This document shows positions 35,020 to 48,600 of a DNA stretch of 64,000 nt, one piece after another. The notes under the pieces were generated by a model that was not told the DNA's origin, did not search any database, and saw only the letters and a program-made list of their open reading frames with translations. The stretch is from Aquila chrysaetos chrysaetos (lineage: Eukaryota; Chordata; Aves; Accipitriformes; Accipitridae): NCBI RefSeq assembly GCF_900496995.4, contig NC_044019.1:5429501-5493500 (forward strand), written 5' to 3'. The position numbers were made by a program, and so were the translations under genes. Within the stretch, counting starts at the first letter, position 1. Each line of letters opens with the position of its first letter.

Positions 35020-37337
35020 GGGCAGCGAGCAGAGTCCTACAGCTGTAGCCGCTGGTGGCACATCACGATGCACTGAAACAACTGCTCCTAGCTTGCACCA
35101 ACATACTCACGCACCAACACCACAACACAACGCACTGGTAAGTGCTGAGGAGATTCAGCCTCATTACACCCCCAAGCTACTGATGTTTTGCAGGCAGAGA
35201 GGCTGTTTATCAGCCTTTAATTAAAAATGTACCAAGCTTGCATCCCCCCTCTTCCCCACACTTGTGGTAAATCTCAGAGCATCAAACCAGACCCCTGGTC
35301 TCCTCAGGGAGCCACAAAACACAACCCTGCAATTCCCCGCATGACTTTGCCACAGGCACCCCATGGTCCATAAGCAGATGCAGAATGCAGTCAGCCAGCT
35401 CTCTGGCAGGCAGCACTGCCCAGGAAAGGTTTTTAGGGGAAAAGCTCAAAAATGAGGCACTGGATACCGGGTTCCTCACCTGTCTCTGGCAGGGGACCAT
35501 CATCCAGGGAGTCGATGATGAGAGAAATAAAATCCCCACTTCTGGGTTATGCTGTGGAGGTGTTGCACGGGGTCATCTTCCCCTGCCAGGCTGAATTAAA
35601 GCAGCGTTTGGGAAACTTTGGAGCTTCTTGAGAGATGAGCGCTGGGGAAAGGCAAGGGATTATAGCTGCGGGTTCAACGTGCCAGCTGCACCGCTGGACC
35701 GGGGCGATGCCTCGCTCAGCCCGGCTGTCCAGGCAAGCTAACAAACACAACTGCCCAGGGAGGAATGATATTTGACTTTGGCTTTTCACGTTGTTCAAGC
35801 GACACATTCAAGGTCTCCCTTCACTACCACTGGAGACCATCTGGGCAGTCCATGATCCAGAAGAAATTAATGCTTTTGAGCAAAATCTGATTTCTATTCA
35901 GAGGCTGTACCTGTGCCAGGCGGAGCCGGCCAAAGAGCCGGAGGGGGAAGCGGCGAGAGCTCAGCGCCGGCAGCTTTAGGAGCAAGGGTCAACACTTTCG
36001 GCAGCGCGGGCAGGGAAGGGATCTGGCAGCACGGAGCTGGCGCAGGGCCATCGCGCTCAGGCACTGCCCATCCCTACACAGGAGCCTGCTCAAAAACAGT
36101 TGTTTTCCAATTGCAGGTCGCCCAGGGATGCCCCCAGTGGGTTGGTCTCCCGTGGGCCTACCATTAATGTGATAAACGATGTTGGAGGCAGCGTAGGGCA
36201 GAAGGCAGGTGCCTGCCGTTCTTCAGGGGTTAAAGCTGGACCGTGCAGGGGACGAGCTCCTGCAGAGAAGGAAGAGCTCAGCCTGGCTCTTCCACCCTTC
36301 CAGCGGTACTCAGCTCACGGAGGGGGAGGTGGATGCTGCAGTTGCCTGTGTCCTTGCAGAGAGCGGGATCACCTCCGGAGGAGCAGAGAGGTGAAGAGGG
36401 GAAAAGAACCCACTGGGGACAAAAGTGACAGCAGGGAGAGAGAGGAAGGGGCTCAGGTAGGAGGCTCTGGAGCAGAGCTCACGGCGGGACAGGAGATGTG
36501 CAGGACCAAAGGCTCAGGGCACTTTCCCCGATGCTCTGGGCAGCGTTTGCTCTTACAGACACATCTTGGATGGGGAAGAACAACAAAAAACAATACGAAA
36601 AAGCATTGACGTCACTGTCTCTCTTCAGAAAGAGAAAAAATGAATCTCATGGTAATTGGGCACCTCCTCTTGAATTTGGGGCAGGGAGGGGATCTGCATC
36701 CGCCTTGTTTCAAGCTCTGGTGATCCTGGCAAAGCCTCCTCTGCTCTCTGCTGCCTCGGCTGGGGACTGAGCCTGGACAGGAGGAACCATGTGGATGGAG
36801 GAAGGAGAACTAGACAGCAGCGATCACAGCCAGGATCTGAGATCAGAGAGAAGGAATGTTGTTATGGAGAGGCTGAAAGCTCGGGGTGGGGATGACTCAT
36901 GCTGGAGAACATACAGCTGTTGGAGTGGGATTTGGCACCGGCTCGCCAAGGCTGCGGAGCCTTCCCCATTAGCAGAGAGGGGAGAGAGGAGCCTCCGCGA
37001 TGTCTCCGATCTGGCAGAGGCAGCTGCCAACCTGGGCTGGAGGTGATGGGGAGGGGAACGCTGCCTGCCAAAGCAGGGTCACCACCCGGAGAGTATTTTG
37101 GGCAGCAGGCAGGGCTTAGCAGTGAGGTTTCTTGCTAGCAGGGTCCCTTCTGGCTGAGGAACCTGCAGGGGCTTGTCTGCTTTTGGCTGGGGTTGGTGGT
37201 GCTGCCCTGGGGAAGGGGGGAGTCGGAGCCATGGGGATGGGATGGGGCTGGATGGGTCAGCTCTGCTCAGCACCGGAGCTGCAGCTGTGAAGAAGTGCAA
37301 GGTACGAAGCAGACATCCCTCTCCCTTCCCTAGTAAT

Positions 37338-37352
37338 GGGGAAACCGAGGCA
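37338..37352 (-). repeat. TGCCTCGGTTTCCCC dispersed motif, copy 6 (reverse, one mismatch)
   Basis: The plus strand reads GGGGAAACCGAGGCA followed by CAGAGCGGG. Further on come AAGTCAGCTGCAGAGG. This is the best flanking match to the MIR order (GGGGAAACTGAGGCACAGAG, then a CAGCTG-type segment), so it may be a real MIR fragment in reverse. Confidence 0.5.
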
Positions 37353-40300
37353 CAGAGCGGGATGTGATGTATTCCCACCACCAAGTCAGCTGCAGAGGTT
37401 AAAAAAAAGCCTTGCGACGGCTGTTGCTCACTGCTGCATCCTTGGCCCGTGGTCACGCTCTCCTCGCGCTGGGAAGAGGCAGACCATTTTGTGGTTGGAA
37501 GCAATCTCTGGCTGAGGAGTCAGACCACCATCCCCTCCCGGGCTGCTGGCAGCCAATGCTTGTAGGGCATGAAGGCTTTCATCCAGCTTCCATCCAGCGG
37601 GAGATGCTGTAGCAGCTTCCCCAATATTCACGACTGCTGCAGAGAGAAGGGGGAAAAACCATTCCCCCCATCTACCGAAGCCAAGGCAGGCAGGGAAGGA
37701 GATTTGGGCAAGGCATTAGGAGCAGGAGGATGAGCCAGCATCTTCCCCAAGTCCCTTTCAGAGAGATTTTTTGGTGTCATGCCTGGAAATAACCACAGCG
37801 CCAGATTCCCAGCACCATGGGGTAAAAAAGCTCCATAGGCTGCTTCGGAGGTGGCCCTGTTTCAGTGGTAAGCGAAGTGACTGTAAATACAAACAGACTT
37901 GTTATTAATCATGTTCTGTAAATGTGGAATCATTATCTTTATGTCCCTGGAAAAGTAATTATCTCCGGCTTTTCAATAAGAACTTGGAAAAGCCTAAAGA
38001 CTTGAGTTCTGGAAATGTCATCTGTCTCCACATAGAAGAAAACCTGCATATTTTCACAGATTAATATGAGTTAACCAAATTTACAAAATGAGTGAGTTTT
38101 AATATATTTCCAAAGCTTTAAGTTAAATGCTTCTTCTCTTTCCAGTGATTTATAATCCTGTTTTGCAAACTTTTCCTGTATTGCACATATCATACTGTAC
38201 CGTATGATGTTCTATTTTATTCTCTACCCAGTAGTACTTGTACAGGAGACAAGATGGGATCTGATTTACGGGATCTCTCCTCCACTGCCATGTAAAGCAA
38301 TTCCTCCTTGCCTGACCAGGCTCACGGGTTGCAGAGGTCCGCATAAAGAATTATTCCTTCTATACAAACAACCAAAAAGAAACGTTTTCCAGTTGAAGGG
38401 AACATCAAGCTGATAACTTCAGGCCAAAACACAGCTCTGTGAAGCTTTATGCAACTGAAAGGCCACAGAAACATATCCATGCTCGACAGAAAATATTTGG
38501 GAAGATAACATTGCCTGCTGCAGTTACATTCCTGATGCTCCAGCAGCCACTCTGGGAGAGGAGGAGGAGGAGGAGCGGGGAGCGAGATGCTGCAGACCTA
38601 GGACCAGCACTAGCCAGAAGCCACTTGGCCATTGCATTTCCAGCTCCGACAACGCAGCGCTAGCACAAGCTGGGGGAGGAAATCTGCATTGAAGCTGGTT
38701 TTAATTTCACCCAGTGTCTCTTTAAAGCAGAATACATACTGTATGTTATGAATGGAATAGAGAGCTAGAGGGAAGGCGCTTGCTCCCATCGTGTACGTAC
38801 TCACCACCTTGGTGGATGGCTCGGGCTGGGGGTCAGTGCCTTAATTTTAAGTGGCCAGAAGCGTTCAGGAGAGGGGTTTTTTTGCTCTGGAGTAGCTGCA
38901 TCTGGCCATTGCTTCGTTTGCTTGGTCACACAACGGATCAAGGTCTGACTCCTGATGGGAAGAAGAGACCGTCTAGGAAGGATTATCCCAAAATGCACCA
39001 AAAGGCTTGTCCTTCTAGCTCTTCCCCAGATTTCGGAGAGGTTCCCACATCAAAATGTTTTGGTTTGTCATTTCAGTTCTGTTCTAAATTACTAAGCATT
39101 AGTGCTTGCTAAAGTTGAAGTAACAAAAATAAAAGCCGGAGCGAAGTGCTTCAGCTAAAGCTGGGATGGGATATTTCACAGAAATGCAATATTCTGAGGC
39201 TGCCTTTTCATTTCAAAGTGAGCCATAACATTTCCAGCTCCACATGGCTCTTTTCAACCCTCTCTTGCTTTCCCAGAGCGGGCAGGGGCAGGGCAGGACT
39301 CGGGGCAGGTTGGGCTCTTGCTGCAGGTACAGCAGATTGGTAAAACCCCAGCGGTTCGGGGGAGAGGCAAGGGATCTTCGTGGTGTTTCATCCTACAGGA
39401 GAAATCCTGGGGGAATCCAATGAAACCATCAGGGCCAAATTTTAACATACACAGAGGGAAACGCGTTTTTCAGACTCTGTTTAATTGAATTGCCGAACCC
39501 GTGGCTGTACGAGCTCACGAACAAGTTCAAAAGAGAACTCAAATTGATGGAGAAGTGCATCGGCAGCTAATGAACGTGATCGATGGGATGACGTCTGCAG
39601 CCGCAGAAGCCCTTAAGGCATCAGCGCTCCGAAGGGATGGAGCACACCGGGAAAGCATCGTCCTCCGCACGCCTGGCTCTCACCCCAGTCCCCGATGGGA
39701 GACCTGCCCTACCACGGGGCTGACCCTGGCTGGGGTCCATGTCCCCAACCCTTCTGCACCTCCTGTCCCTTGTTTGTCCCCTCCCTTATTAAATCACACC
39801 CTCGTTAGCACCAGGCCTTCATTAGCAGCTTGCTGTGCTGGTGTGGCAGGGGGAGAGGGCTGTCTCCTGCTCTCAGCCTGATGGAGGGACCCTCCCAGCG
39901 GAGTTGACACCAACAGTGTCTGGCAATGTCCCCGCTCCTTGTTCCTCCCAGCAGGACATGGACCTGTCCTGTGCCAAATGCCCCCTTCCCAAAATGCTTC
40001 AATATTCGTTTTGCTGATGCAGAAGGTGAGCATCTCCACTCCGCCACACAAGGAAAACCGGAGGGCTCAGGCGTTTTGGCAGCCACGAGAGGAGAATGTC
40101 CCCTCACCTGCCTCGGTCCGCAAGCTGAGGACACACCTTAGGTCAGCACATTAAATAGGCCTTATTGGCAATTAAGATAACTGAGCCCTACATTTCCCAA
40201 ACACGGCGAATATCCCCAAAGCAGAGATGTGCCCTTACCAATAGTTGCTCACTCAAATGGTGTCTCTTGCTGTGTCTGAGCACCAGCTCCCCAGGAAGCC

Positions 40301-43053
40301 CCAGAGAAGGTTCTGGTTCTGCTATCAAGCTCTAAAGGAATACTAATTTAAATAAAAGAATAAAAAATCATCCAATGCAATGGCCACAGCCTCGTTTTGT
40401 ACATTAAAGTTAGTTACCTCAGGTCAGGTAGGAGCAGGAGGAGCCTGAGCAGTGTCTCAGCCCTAACACATTTATCTGCTCCTCGACCCATCACCTGCAT
40501 CTCAGCATCTCTCAAACGTTACTGCATTTATCCATGTCCGGGCTTCAAATAACATCCCAGGGTGCCAGCAGGGAGCAGAGACCTTGGGAGGGGGGGAGGA
40601 CTTGGGCAAGATCCCTTGGAAAAGGAGATGAGCCGAACCTGAAGCTCAGACACAGAGCTTTCTTCATTTGGGATATTCGGCTTCATCCCTGGATACAAGT
40701 TCATCCTCTGCAGTCCTTTCCTCGACATTTTCGGATCCCCCCACCCACATCACTTCGCAGGCACAGAGCCGCCGTGTGCAAGGAGCATCTCTCACTTTCT
40801 AGGGCTTGGGAGGATGCAAAACGCTCCCACGTATATCGCTGCAATGCTCCCGGCAGGGCAGCCCCCCCCCGCCCCCAAAGGTCTCAGCAGGGGATTTCAG
40901 CCCTATAGCACCAGAACCCCAGTATGGCCCCCTGAATCCTTCCTATCCCAGTCCCCAGGGACACCAGTCTGGCAGCGGGCACCCTGGTCATGTTTAAAGG
41001 TGATGGTGGCAAAATTAAACAGACGTGGGGTGGTGGTGTGGGGCCAGAGCAGGGCAATGGGTTTGAAGCTAAGAGGGAACCTAAGGGCAGGAGCCCCAGG
41101 GCATTTAACAGCATCTTTCGGGGAGTTCATTTCCCTCTGACCAGCTCAGATGTGGAGGTTTATCTCAGACACTTGATTTTCCCTCCCCTGGAAAGGTCCT
41201 GGTGCCCCCCCGGCTGCTCAGCGAGATGAGATGTGGTGACCCCATCTTAAGATCAATGGCCATGTGGTTTACACGGGGCTGGGATTCACCCAAAGGGCAC
41301 ATTTCCACCCAAAGCAAACCAAGCAGAGCTTGTTTGCCATATGGTGCAGCCGGCGAGCAGCTGGGAGGAAGGCAGACCAGCTCTCCACAATTTCATCTTT
41401 GCAATTTCTTCTCTTGAGTGAGAAGATCAAGAGGAAGAAGAAACAGAGAGGGGACATTTGCTGGCATCCTTCTCCTTCCCTGTTGGAAAGGTCAGATGCT
41501 GAGGATGGAAACCTAGCACACCAGTTATTTCCAGGAAATTATTTGGGCTCCAGCATCTCACTGTGCTTGACCTTCCCAGCAAAGGCCGGGCAGGGGCAGG
41601 AGTGGGCTCCATAGACGGAGGAGAGCAACCAGAGCTATTAACGCTAATGGGTGGGACGTGGCCATGAATAAATCAGCAGCATCTTTCTAGCCATCAAAGC
41701 CTGAAACCCTCCAGCATGGAGTGAGAAGCAGAGGGGATGTCAAGATGACGTATGTTTGGTTTATGATAGGGGCTATTCGATGCTGTTACCTACAAACCCA
41801 AGAGACTTGGCCGCATGGACACCCACCCTGCTGCAGTGGGGTGGGATTTTGGACCTCACCCCCCAGCCTTGCACAGAACCCCCCTCCCAAGGCCACCCCT
41901 GAACGTCAGCGAGCAAAGCCTTTCATTTCTGAACGCCTCTGGGCTGGATCTGTGCAGGGGTTTCACGCTTGCCCTGCCCTTTCGATGCCGCAGACGGGAG
42001 AGAAGATGCGGGGAAGCATTGCCAGTTCAAACCTCCTTTTAACCGGACACATCCTTCTACCTCCAACTGTCCAGTCTAGCCTTGGTAATCCCAAATCCTA
42101 CGTATTAGGCATTTAATCTTGCATTTTATCATGTCTCCTCTTACCAGGGGGTCTGAAATTAAAAAGGGAAGCAGGGAAGAGCTGAGCTGCAGGTTTAATT
42201 GGTTCTGGCTGGTGGACAAGAAGGAAGGAAGGAGCAAAACGCAGCGGTTTCTTTTGCTGGCTTTCCTCGGCGTTTCCTGAGCAGCTATAATTATTCCAGG
42301 AGAGGGGAAGAGATGCAGCATCAGGGAAGGGAGGGGAAAAAATGCCCCCTCCCTGGACAGAGGAGGAATTTGCGTTCACGTCTCAGCCGGCCCTGGGCAC
42401 GAGGGAGCCGAGCGGCTCCATGGAGCCGAGCCAGCGTCCTGGGCTGGAGGCCTGCGGACATTATTTTCCATGATGCAAACTGGGGAGGAGAGGGAGAGGG
42501 GCCAAGGCGGGACACGGACGAGTCAGGGGTTTGGTGCCTTTGATGTGTTGTCCTGCCTTGCAGGAAAGCTGGAGGCATCTCTGCCTCTCCGGGCTGGTGC
42601 TGGGGAGGGTGCGGGTCGGGTTGTGAGTGGAGCTGGAAGCTGAGCACTGGAAGTGGCAGTGGGATGAACTGGGGACAGAGCCAGAGGGGATGTGGAGCAA
42701 TGAGTTGGGGGCCGGGGATCCCCATTTGCGAGCACTGGAAGCTGGCAGCAGTGCGGTTTTAGCTGCGGCTCCTGGGCGGTACCCAGTACAGGTCCCAGCT
42801 CTGCTTTGCTGATGCCCTACGGGTCCTGGGATATAAAAATCCCACTTTCCATTCCCTCCCCTCAGCCTGCTACACATCCTCTGGACATCGCAGTTTTTTT
42901 ACTCCAGAAGTCCCAATGCAGGATACTTCACCATTAATGCCAATCTTGCTAGTCACCCCGGATCCTACTGATGCTAAGCAGAAATGGAGCTGCCCTGGCT
43001 AATAAATGCACTTGTTTAATTATTATTGTCAGAATGGAGAGCTTTTAACTGTT

Positions 43054-43066
43054 CCCCCCCCCCCCC
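43054..43066 (+). repeat. C13 homopolymer
   Basis: Thirteen consecutive C followed by ACCCCG. Confidence 0.9.
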
Positions 43067-44980
43067 ACCCCGATGTAATGAGGGACTGTACTTTGACCTC
43101 AGTTGAAATAACTATTAATTAGCAACAGGTATGTACCTTCAACATGCTATTTTCTAGATAAAACCAGGCAGATCCACAGCTGATGGGATACAAGAAAAAG
43201 CCGAAATGGTGAAGCTGTAATCATGCTTTCCCATATTTACCAGGCAAAAGCAAGGTGCAGGAGTTTCAGCATCTCACAGCACTGACCACTGGCTGCTGGG
43301 GAAGGTCACTGGGAACCACTGCCTGGAATGCTGCAAAATTTCACCACTGCCAGCCTGTGGGAACTGCTGCACGTCACTAGGAAGAAGATGAATTTTGGAA
43401 GAACTACACACACTTAAAGAATAATGCGACCTGCCAGCCACTTAACACAGCCCAGATAAATGGAACCGACAGCTGGAGCTTACCCAGGTAAAACTGCCAG
43501 AGCAAGAGGGCTCTGGGGACAGGCGATGAGCTCGGGGATAAATAGGACACTTTTGGACCTGAATCTCTGAGGTCTTTCCCTGTGTGGGTGTGCAGAGATA
43601 GTTACGGCTTTGGAAACGGGGCAAGATGGGGAGGTGGGACCTCTCTTGCTGTGCTGATGCTCCACAGCATCTGTGAGCCCACTGCACTTGCGGGACCAGG
43701 CTGTACCACCGTGTCCTTGCTGCCCAAGCCCTCTTAATTCCTGCTCCGTCACAGGCACTGTCAGTGATACGTGGGTGATAAACGATGCAGAAATATGCAG
43801 TTTTAGGCCACCAAAGTAGCAAATCACCCTCCAGCAGCAAGCCCGCTACCCCAGACTATCTCCCTGCTAAAGACTGCAATTAAGATTTAAGTCAGAATTT
43901 TTGCAGCAAATGCATCTTCACCTTAAAAATAAGAAAGAATAAAAAAAAAAGAGCGTGATGGATGAACCCTGCTCTCTTTCATCTTCTTTATAGTGCGTTC
44001 CCCCTGCTCTACCTCTCCTCTAGTGCCAGCCTCAGCCTCCCCAACGTCCCTGTACAACAGGAGCTGGTGCCTCTCCAAAATCCTCTTGCAGGGCAGCTTA
44101 TAAATTTCTACCCAAAGGCTCAGCCCTGACACAGATCACTCAGAAACGAATGGCACAACAGCGTCTGGCTGGGAGTTAAATAAAACCCCATGTGTCCTGG
44201 GGCCGTAGCATCGTCCTTTCCAGCCTCAGCTGAACCCCCCAGCTCTGCCGTTTGTCCGTAGGGTGCAGGAGGTCCCTCCTGTCCTGGTTAACAGCTGAGA
44301 TGTGTGACCCTCTCGGGTGTGATTTCAGTGAGGGCTGGGCACCCTGAAGTGCATCACCGAGGTTTGCCACCCTCAGCTGGACAAAACTCCTGCCCCCCCC
44401 TCTCTGGGCTCCCCCAGTCTCCAGCAGGGAGATGGCTTAAATCCCACTGGGACACAAGGTCAGCACCAAACACGTTCCCTGCTGTGGCACAGGTGAGGGT
44501 TTGCAAGAAGCTCAAAGAGGCTCAAAGCTCCTGAGAGCCAAGATGTGCCAGCAGATGCCCATTTATCTCACACTTATATCTGAAGAAACAGAGGAAATCT
44601 GGAATTTAGTGCAACCCCCTGTCTCTTGCAAGGCCAAGTGTTGGGCAAATGTGCAACCTAAATACAACACGAGAAGACATCCCGGTGTCCCCTGCCCCAT
44701 GCTGCGCACTGGGAGATGGGGCAAGAAAAAGAGGCATCGGGACGGTTTCATGTCACAACATCGGCTACACACGCATCATATGAACACCCCCAAAACGGCT
44801 GCTCTGCTGGCGTCCCAGGCTGGCGTGCTCCAGCAAAAAGGTGCCCACAAATAACAGTTTGCAGCTTAAACCCATCGTGAGAATTGGGCTCTGCCCGCTC
44901 CCAGCCAGCCAAGCATCCTCAGCGCGTTGCTCCATATGGCAACCATTACCACTTGCGGCAACGGGAATAGTTTGCACCGT

Positions 44981-45006
44981 GCACGCGCGCACACACACAC
45001 ACACAG
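44981..45006. repeat. GCACGCGCGC(AC)n alternating tract
   Basis: About 25 bases of strictly alternating purine-pyrimidine, with CG steps then CA steps. Z-DNA prone. Confidence 0.9.
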
Positions 45007-45092
45007 AGTCTCTCCCCTGCCAGCCTCCTGCCCTTCCTTGTGCATAATCAACCCCACATGCTAACGAGCAGGCGTGCAAAGCCAACATGCCT

Positions 45093-45108
45093 CCCCCCCC
45101 CCCCCCCC
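45093..45108 (+). repeat. C16 homopolymer
   Basis: Sixteen consecutive C between CATGCCT and GAGACTG. Confidence 0.95.
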
Positions 45109-45676
45109 GAGACTGTTTGCTGGCGCAGGGTTTGCCGCGCAACTTGCCTTGCCAAAAGGAACCTGGCGTGAGCTCTCCTGGTGAAAGTATGGCTCAGCCT
45201 TTCCCTGCTCTGTTGTGTGCTTCGGTTTTTGGGGAGAAACATCCAAAAGCTGCTTCTCCAGATCCTGGGAGCAGCCACCGTGAGCTCCTGCTTGCTTGGG
45301 ACAGGCTTGGATGCGGCGGTGGTGCAGCCAGGCAGCGCATGCAGTTGTTTTACAAGCAAAGCCAGTAACGCTGTTTGCAATTAAAACAGCCCAGCCCTTT
45401 TCATTGCAAGGTCTTACTTCTTGCCGCTGGACCTCAGCAAACTTCAAAGGCCTCGGCTGGAGTTTCTTGGCACTGGGCAAGTTTTCCCCCTCCTCTCTGA
45501 GAACCTCACTGGAAAGGACTTGGCTGCTTGGGCCGACGGCATGGAGCAGAGGAGAGGAGGCTGGATGCACAGCCAGAAATTCAGGAGGTGAAATAACACC
45601 AGTTACCGTGATTTGCTGAGACGATTTACCTAGAAAACATCAAGCCTTGTATAACCCATCCCAGTCCATACATGCC

Positions 45677-45691
45677 TATATATATATATAT
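45677..45691. repeat. (TA)7 dinucleotide run
   Basis: Uninterrupted TATATA run of 15 bases. Confidence 0.9.
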
Positions 45692-48600
45692 CCCCGTAAC
45701 CCCAGGCGGTCGCTGTAGCCTGGCACCCCAATACGAGTCCCGAGACGGTCACAGCTGATCGGCCATTAGCACAAAGGCAATGACAACCACAAAAAACACT
45801 GGCTATAATTCCTCTGGAGAGGATTTAGCCATGCTGATTTCAGAAATGAAGACATTTTATGGCCACCTAAGGACTGAGCAAGGGAGGAGACACCAGCAAA
45901 CGGACCCGGGATGGAGTAAGCGGGAACAACCAGAAACCGGGGGATTTTTTGGGGGACCAAAAGGGATAACTTTCATTTAGGGAACCTGACACTGTTTCCC
46001 CCAGCAAGTTTTCAATTACAGACTGGCTAATGGAAAATCCTGTAATAATTATGTCCGTGTTTTAATGTTATGGAAAATACCATAATGGGATTAGGGCTGT
46101 GCCAGGCTCCTCCGGCAAGCAGCATGGCAATATGCACAGGCTGCCCCATGCACCCGCTCCCCTCTGGGGAGCTCTCTCTTTCCTGCTCTGGGGAGAGCAA
46201 AGATTTTGGGGGTTGGGAACCCTCCTGGTGCCCCAAACACCATCATGTTGTGGGTAAACATGGGTTTCTCCCACCGCAAGCATGGGCTGGAGGCGAGTCA
46301 ATGAAGGTCTCAAGGTGTGGTGGCTCATGGACAAGGCTCTCCAGACCTCTGATCCTCTTCAGCTTCAAAATCTCCATCAGTGATATTTTTCCTGGAGATA
46401 TTTATGGCTCTTTCCGTGTTGCTTTCCATGTCCCACTGAATATTGCATGTGCTATCGTTCCCCAAGGACCAATAGTCTGAAGAAAGCTGATTCTTTGCAG
46501 GCTTTTCTAGAGCTGCTAAATGGCACCTCTTCTCTTCTCCGGCATGGTTATATCTGCACACTTACCACTGATTATATTTGCAGGCACATTTGGGTGTGAT
46601 TATTAGCTGAAACCTGTCAAGGAGTCAAGCTCAGTTGTTAAAGCATCTCTAGGGGCTGCAGTTGGAAAACAAAAGCAGCATCTTTCCTTTTCACGGGGGC
46701 ATGTGTTGGAGGCTCAGCGGAGCTGGGTGGTGGCAGAGCCACCCACGAGGGGCCCGAGCCACCCACGAGGAGTCTGAGCCACCCAGTGCATTTATTCCCA
46801 TCCCTCTTGCCAAGGGGTATTTGGCTGGAGATCCCAACTCAGACATGGATAGCAAGAAGCAAGGACTAGGAGCTAAAAACAGGGTAAAAAAAGGCAAGAA
46901 ACATGGAGGAGAGGAGATGTGCAGGTCCAAAGGGAAGGTGGAGAATCTGTGCCATGAGGCAGGGACCTCATAAAGCCCTGTTCCTTACAAAGGTGCTTAT
47001 AGACATTATTATTGTTAATTTATATAGATCTACACTTGCACTAGAAGAACTTAGGAACTAATTAAACAGCAACTGAAGAACAGCCCTGGCCTCAGCTCTT
47101 GCCCAGAGAGAAGTAATTCCTGGGAAGAAACAATACTGTACCGAGAGGGAACTCAGCTGTTGGAGTGCTGTTTTCCTCTATGTGATGCTTAATTTTCCTA
47201 GAAATTATATGAAATTTGGGATGATTTTCTGGAAAAAAGGGAAACAAATTGGCTTACAAACGCTGGAGTTCTCCCAAGGCAACAGTGCAAGCTCTTTTGG
47301 CCTCTCAACGTGACAAAATGGGTTCCCCCTTGGTGATCCAGGGGAAAGGGATCATCTGATCAGCAACGATTTTTGACACCATGTTAAGTGGAAGACTTGG
47401 ATCCGGTCTCCAAGTGACTGTATCTAGCTGAAAACCAGGAAAAAAAGGAGGTGCCATTTGGGAGAGTAATTCGCTAACCCTGCTAACGGGTGCTGGAGCA
47501 ATTACGCATGTGACTCTAATAGGCAGGAAAATAATTAACACTCTGCCAAGGGCTCAAGTGGTGATTTTATGAGTCCTGCTGAAGCCAAGCTCCCATAGGA
47601 GTATCAGGGTGGGTTTTTTTCATTCTTTTGGGACTATTTCATGATCTAACATGCAACTATTTATTTTTCCCATCTATGGATTTACACTGAGCTGCCTGAG
47701 CAGCAGTGAATTAGTTGACCCTCCTGCCCCATGAGGAAAGAGCTCCAACACACCTCACCTCCAGGACCACCCGAGCCACGCGCCCACATCACCAACCCCT
47801 CCAGCCGGGGATATTTCCCAGCCGATGGTTTCCTAAAGTTAACCAGCACTTGCTGAACATTGCAAGGAGCTTTTCTAGGTTAATCACACTCAGAGCCTGC
47901 ACAGGCAGGCATAAGGGAAGAGGAGAGAGGAGAAAAATCTTGTCATGTTATTATAATAATACATGCAATAAATACTACTGAAAGCATCCTGTACATCTCG
48001 CCCGCGGAGATTCACCACGTCTGACCTCAGTCATCTGAAAATCAGCTGTCCTCTGGGCTCTCCCAAGGGTTAAGGGGGTAAAGTCAGCGTTTCCACACAT
48101 CCGATCCCAAAACAGCTGTGTAAGAGAAGGGGGATTCCTTCATTTCTGCAGATCCTGGTTTCTTCTCCCTTGACCAGCACAGGAGCCAAGACGCCTCAGA
48201 CGAGATGTTCAGCTGATGCTAGTTGAAATGAATCATACTTTTGACATTGTCCTGCAAATCTCTGGACCACACCAGATCACACAAATCCTGTCCTATCTCA
48301 CTTCCCTCTCTCCTTTGCGTGCCAGGGAAAAGGGATGAAAGCAGACAGCACTCACATGCGGCAGAGACGGGCTCAGGCTGGAGCTTTTGTCCTCACTTGC
48401 CCTCGAGCCGAGCAGTTGATGCTCTGTGTTGTAGCGACTGGCAGACAGGTCTACACCCATTTGGATGATGGTCTCCCTTGAAACCAGGCAAGAGCAACAC
48501 ATGATGGTCCCTCATGGTCCAAAGCTTTTTGAATTCTGCCCGAGAAAAGAGTGTGAAGAGGGTAACAGAAGGTAAAACTGTCCATTATTTGCAGAGTATC

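Larger units (their letters stand above)
34421..37860. other. Intergenic, repeat-bearing, upstream of TMEM200B
   Basis: Contains the CATCCC minisatellite (34797-35019) and one degenerate CTCAGTTTCCCC-type motif. No recognisable coding sequence. I saw no Arg-Ser-rich frame such as SRSF4, which follows TMEM200B in mammals. Confidence 0.5.

Noticed and set aside
36100-36609. 169-codon plus-strand frame, and a similar minus-strand frame at 45061-45570
   Set aside because: No recognisable domains. The second reads through the C16 run as poly-Gly. Consistent with chance in GC-rich DNA.
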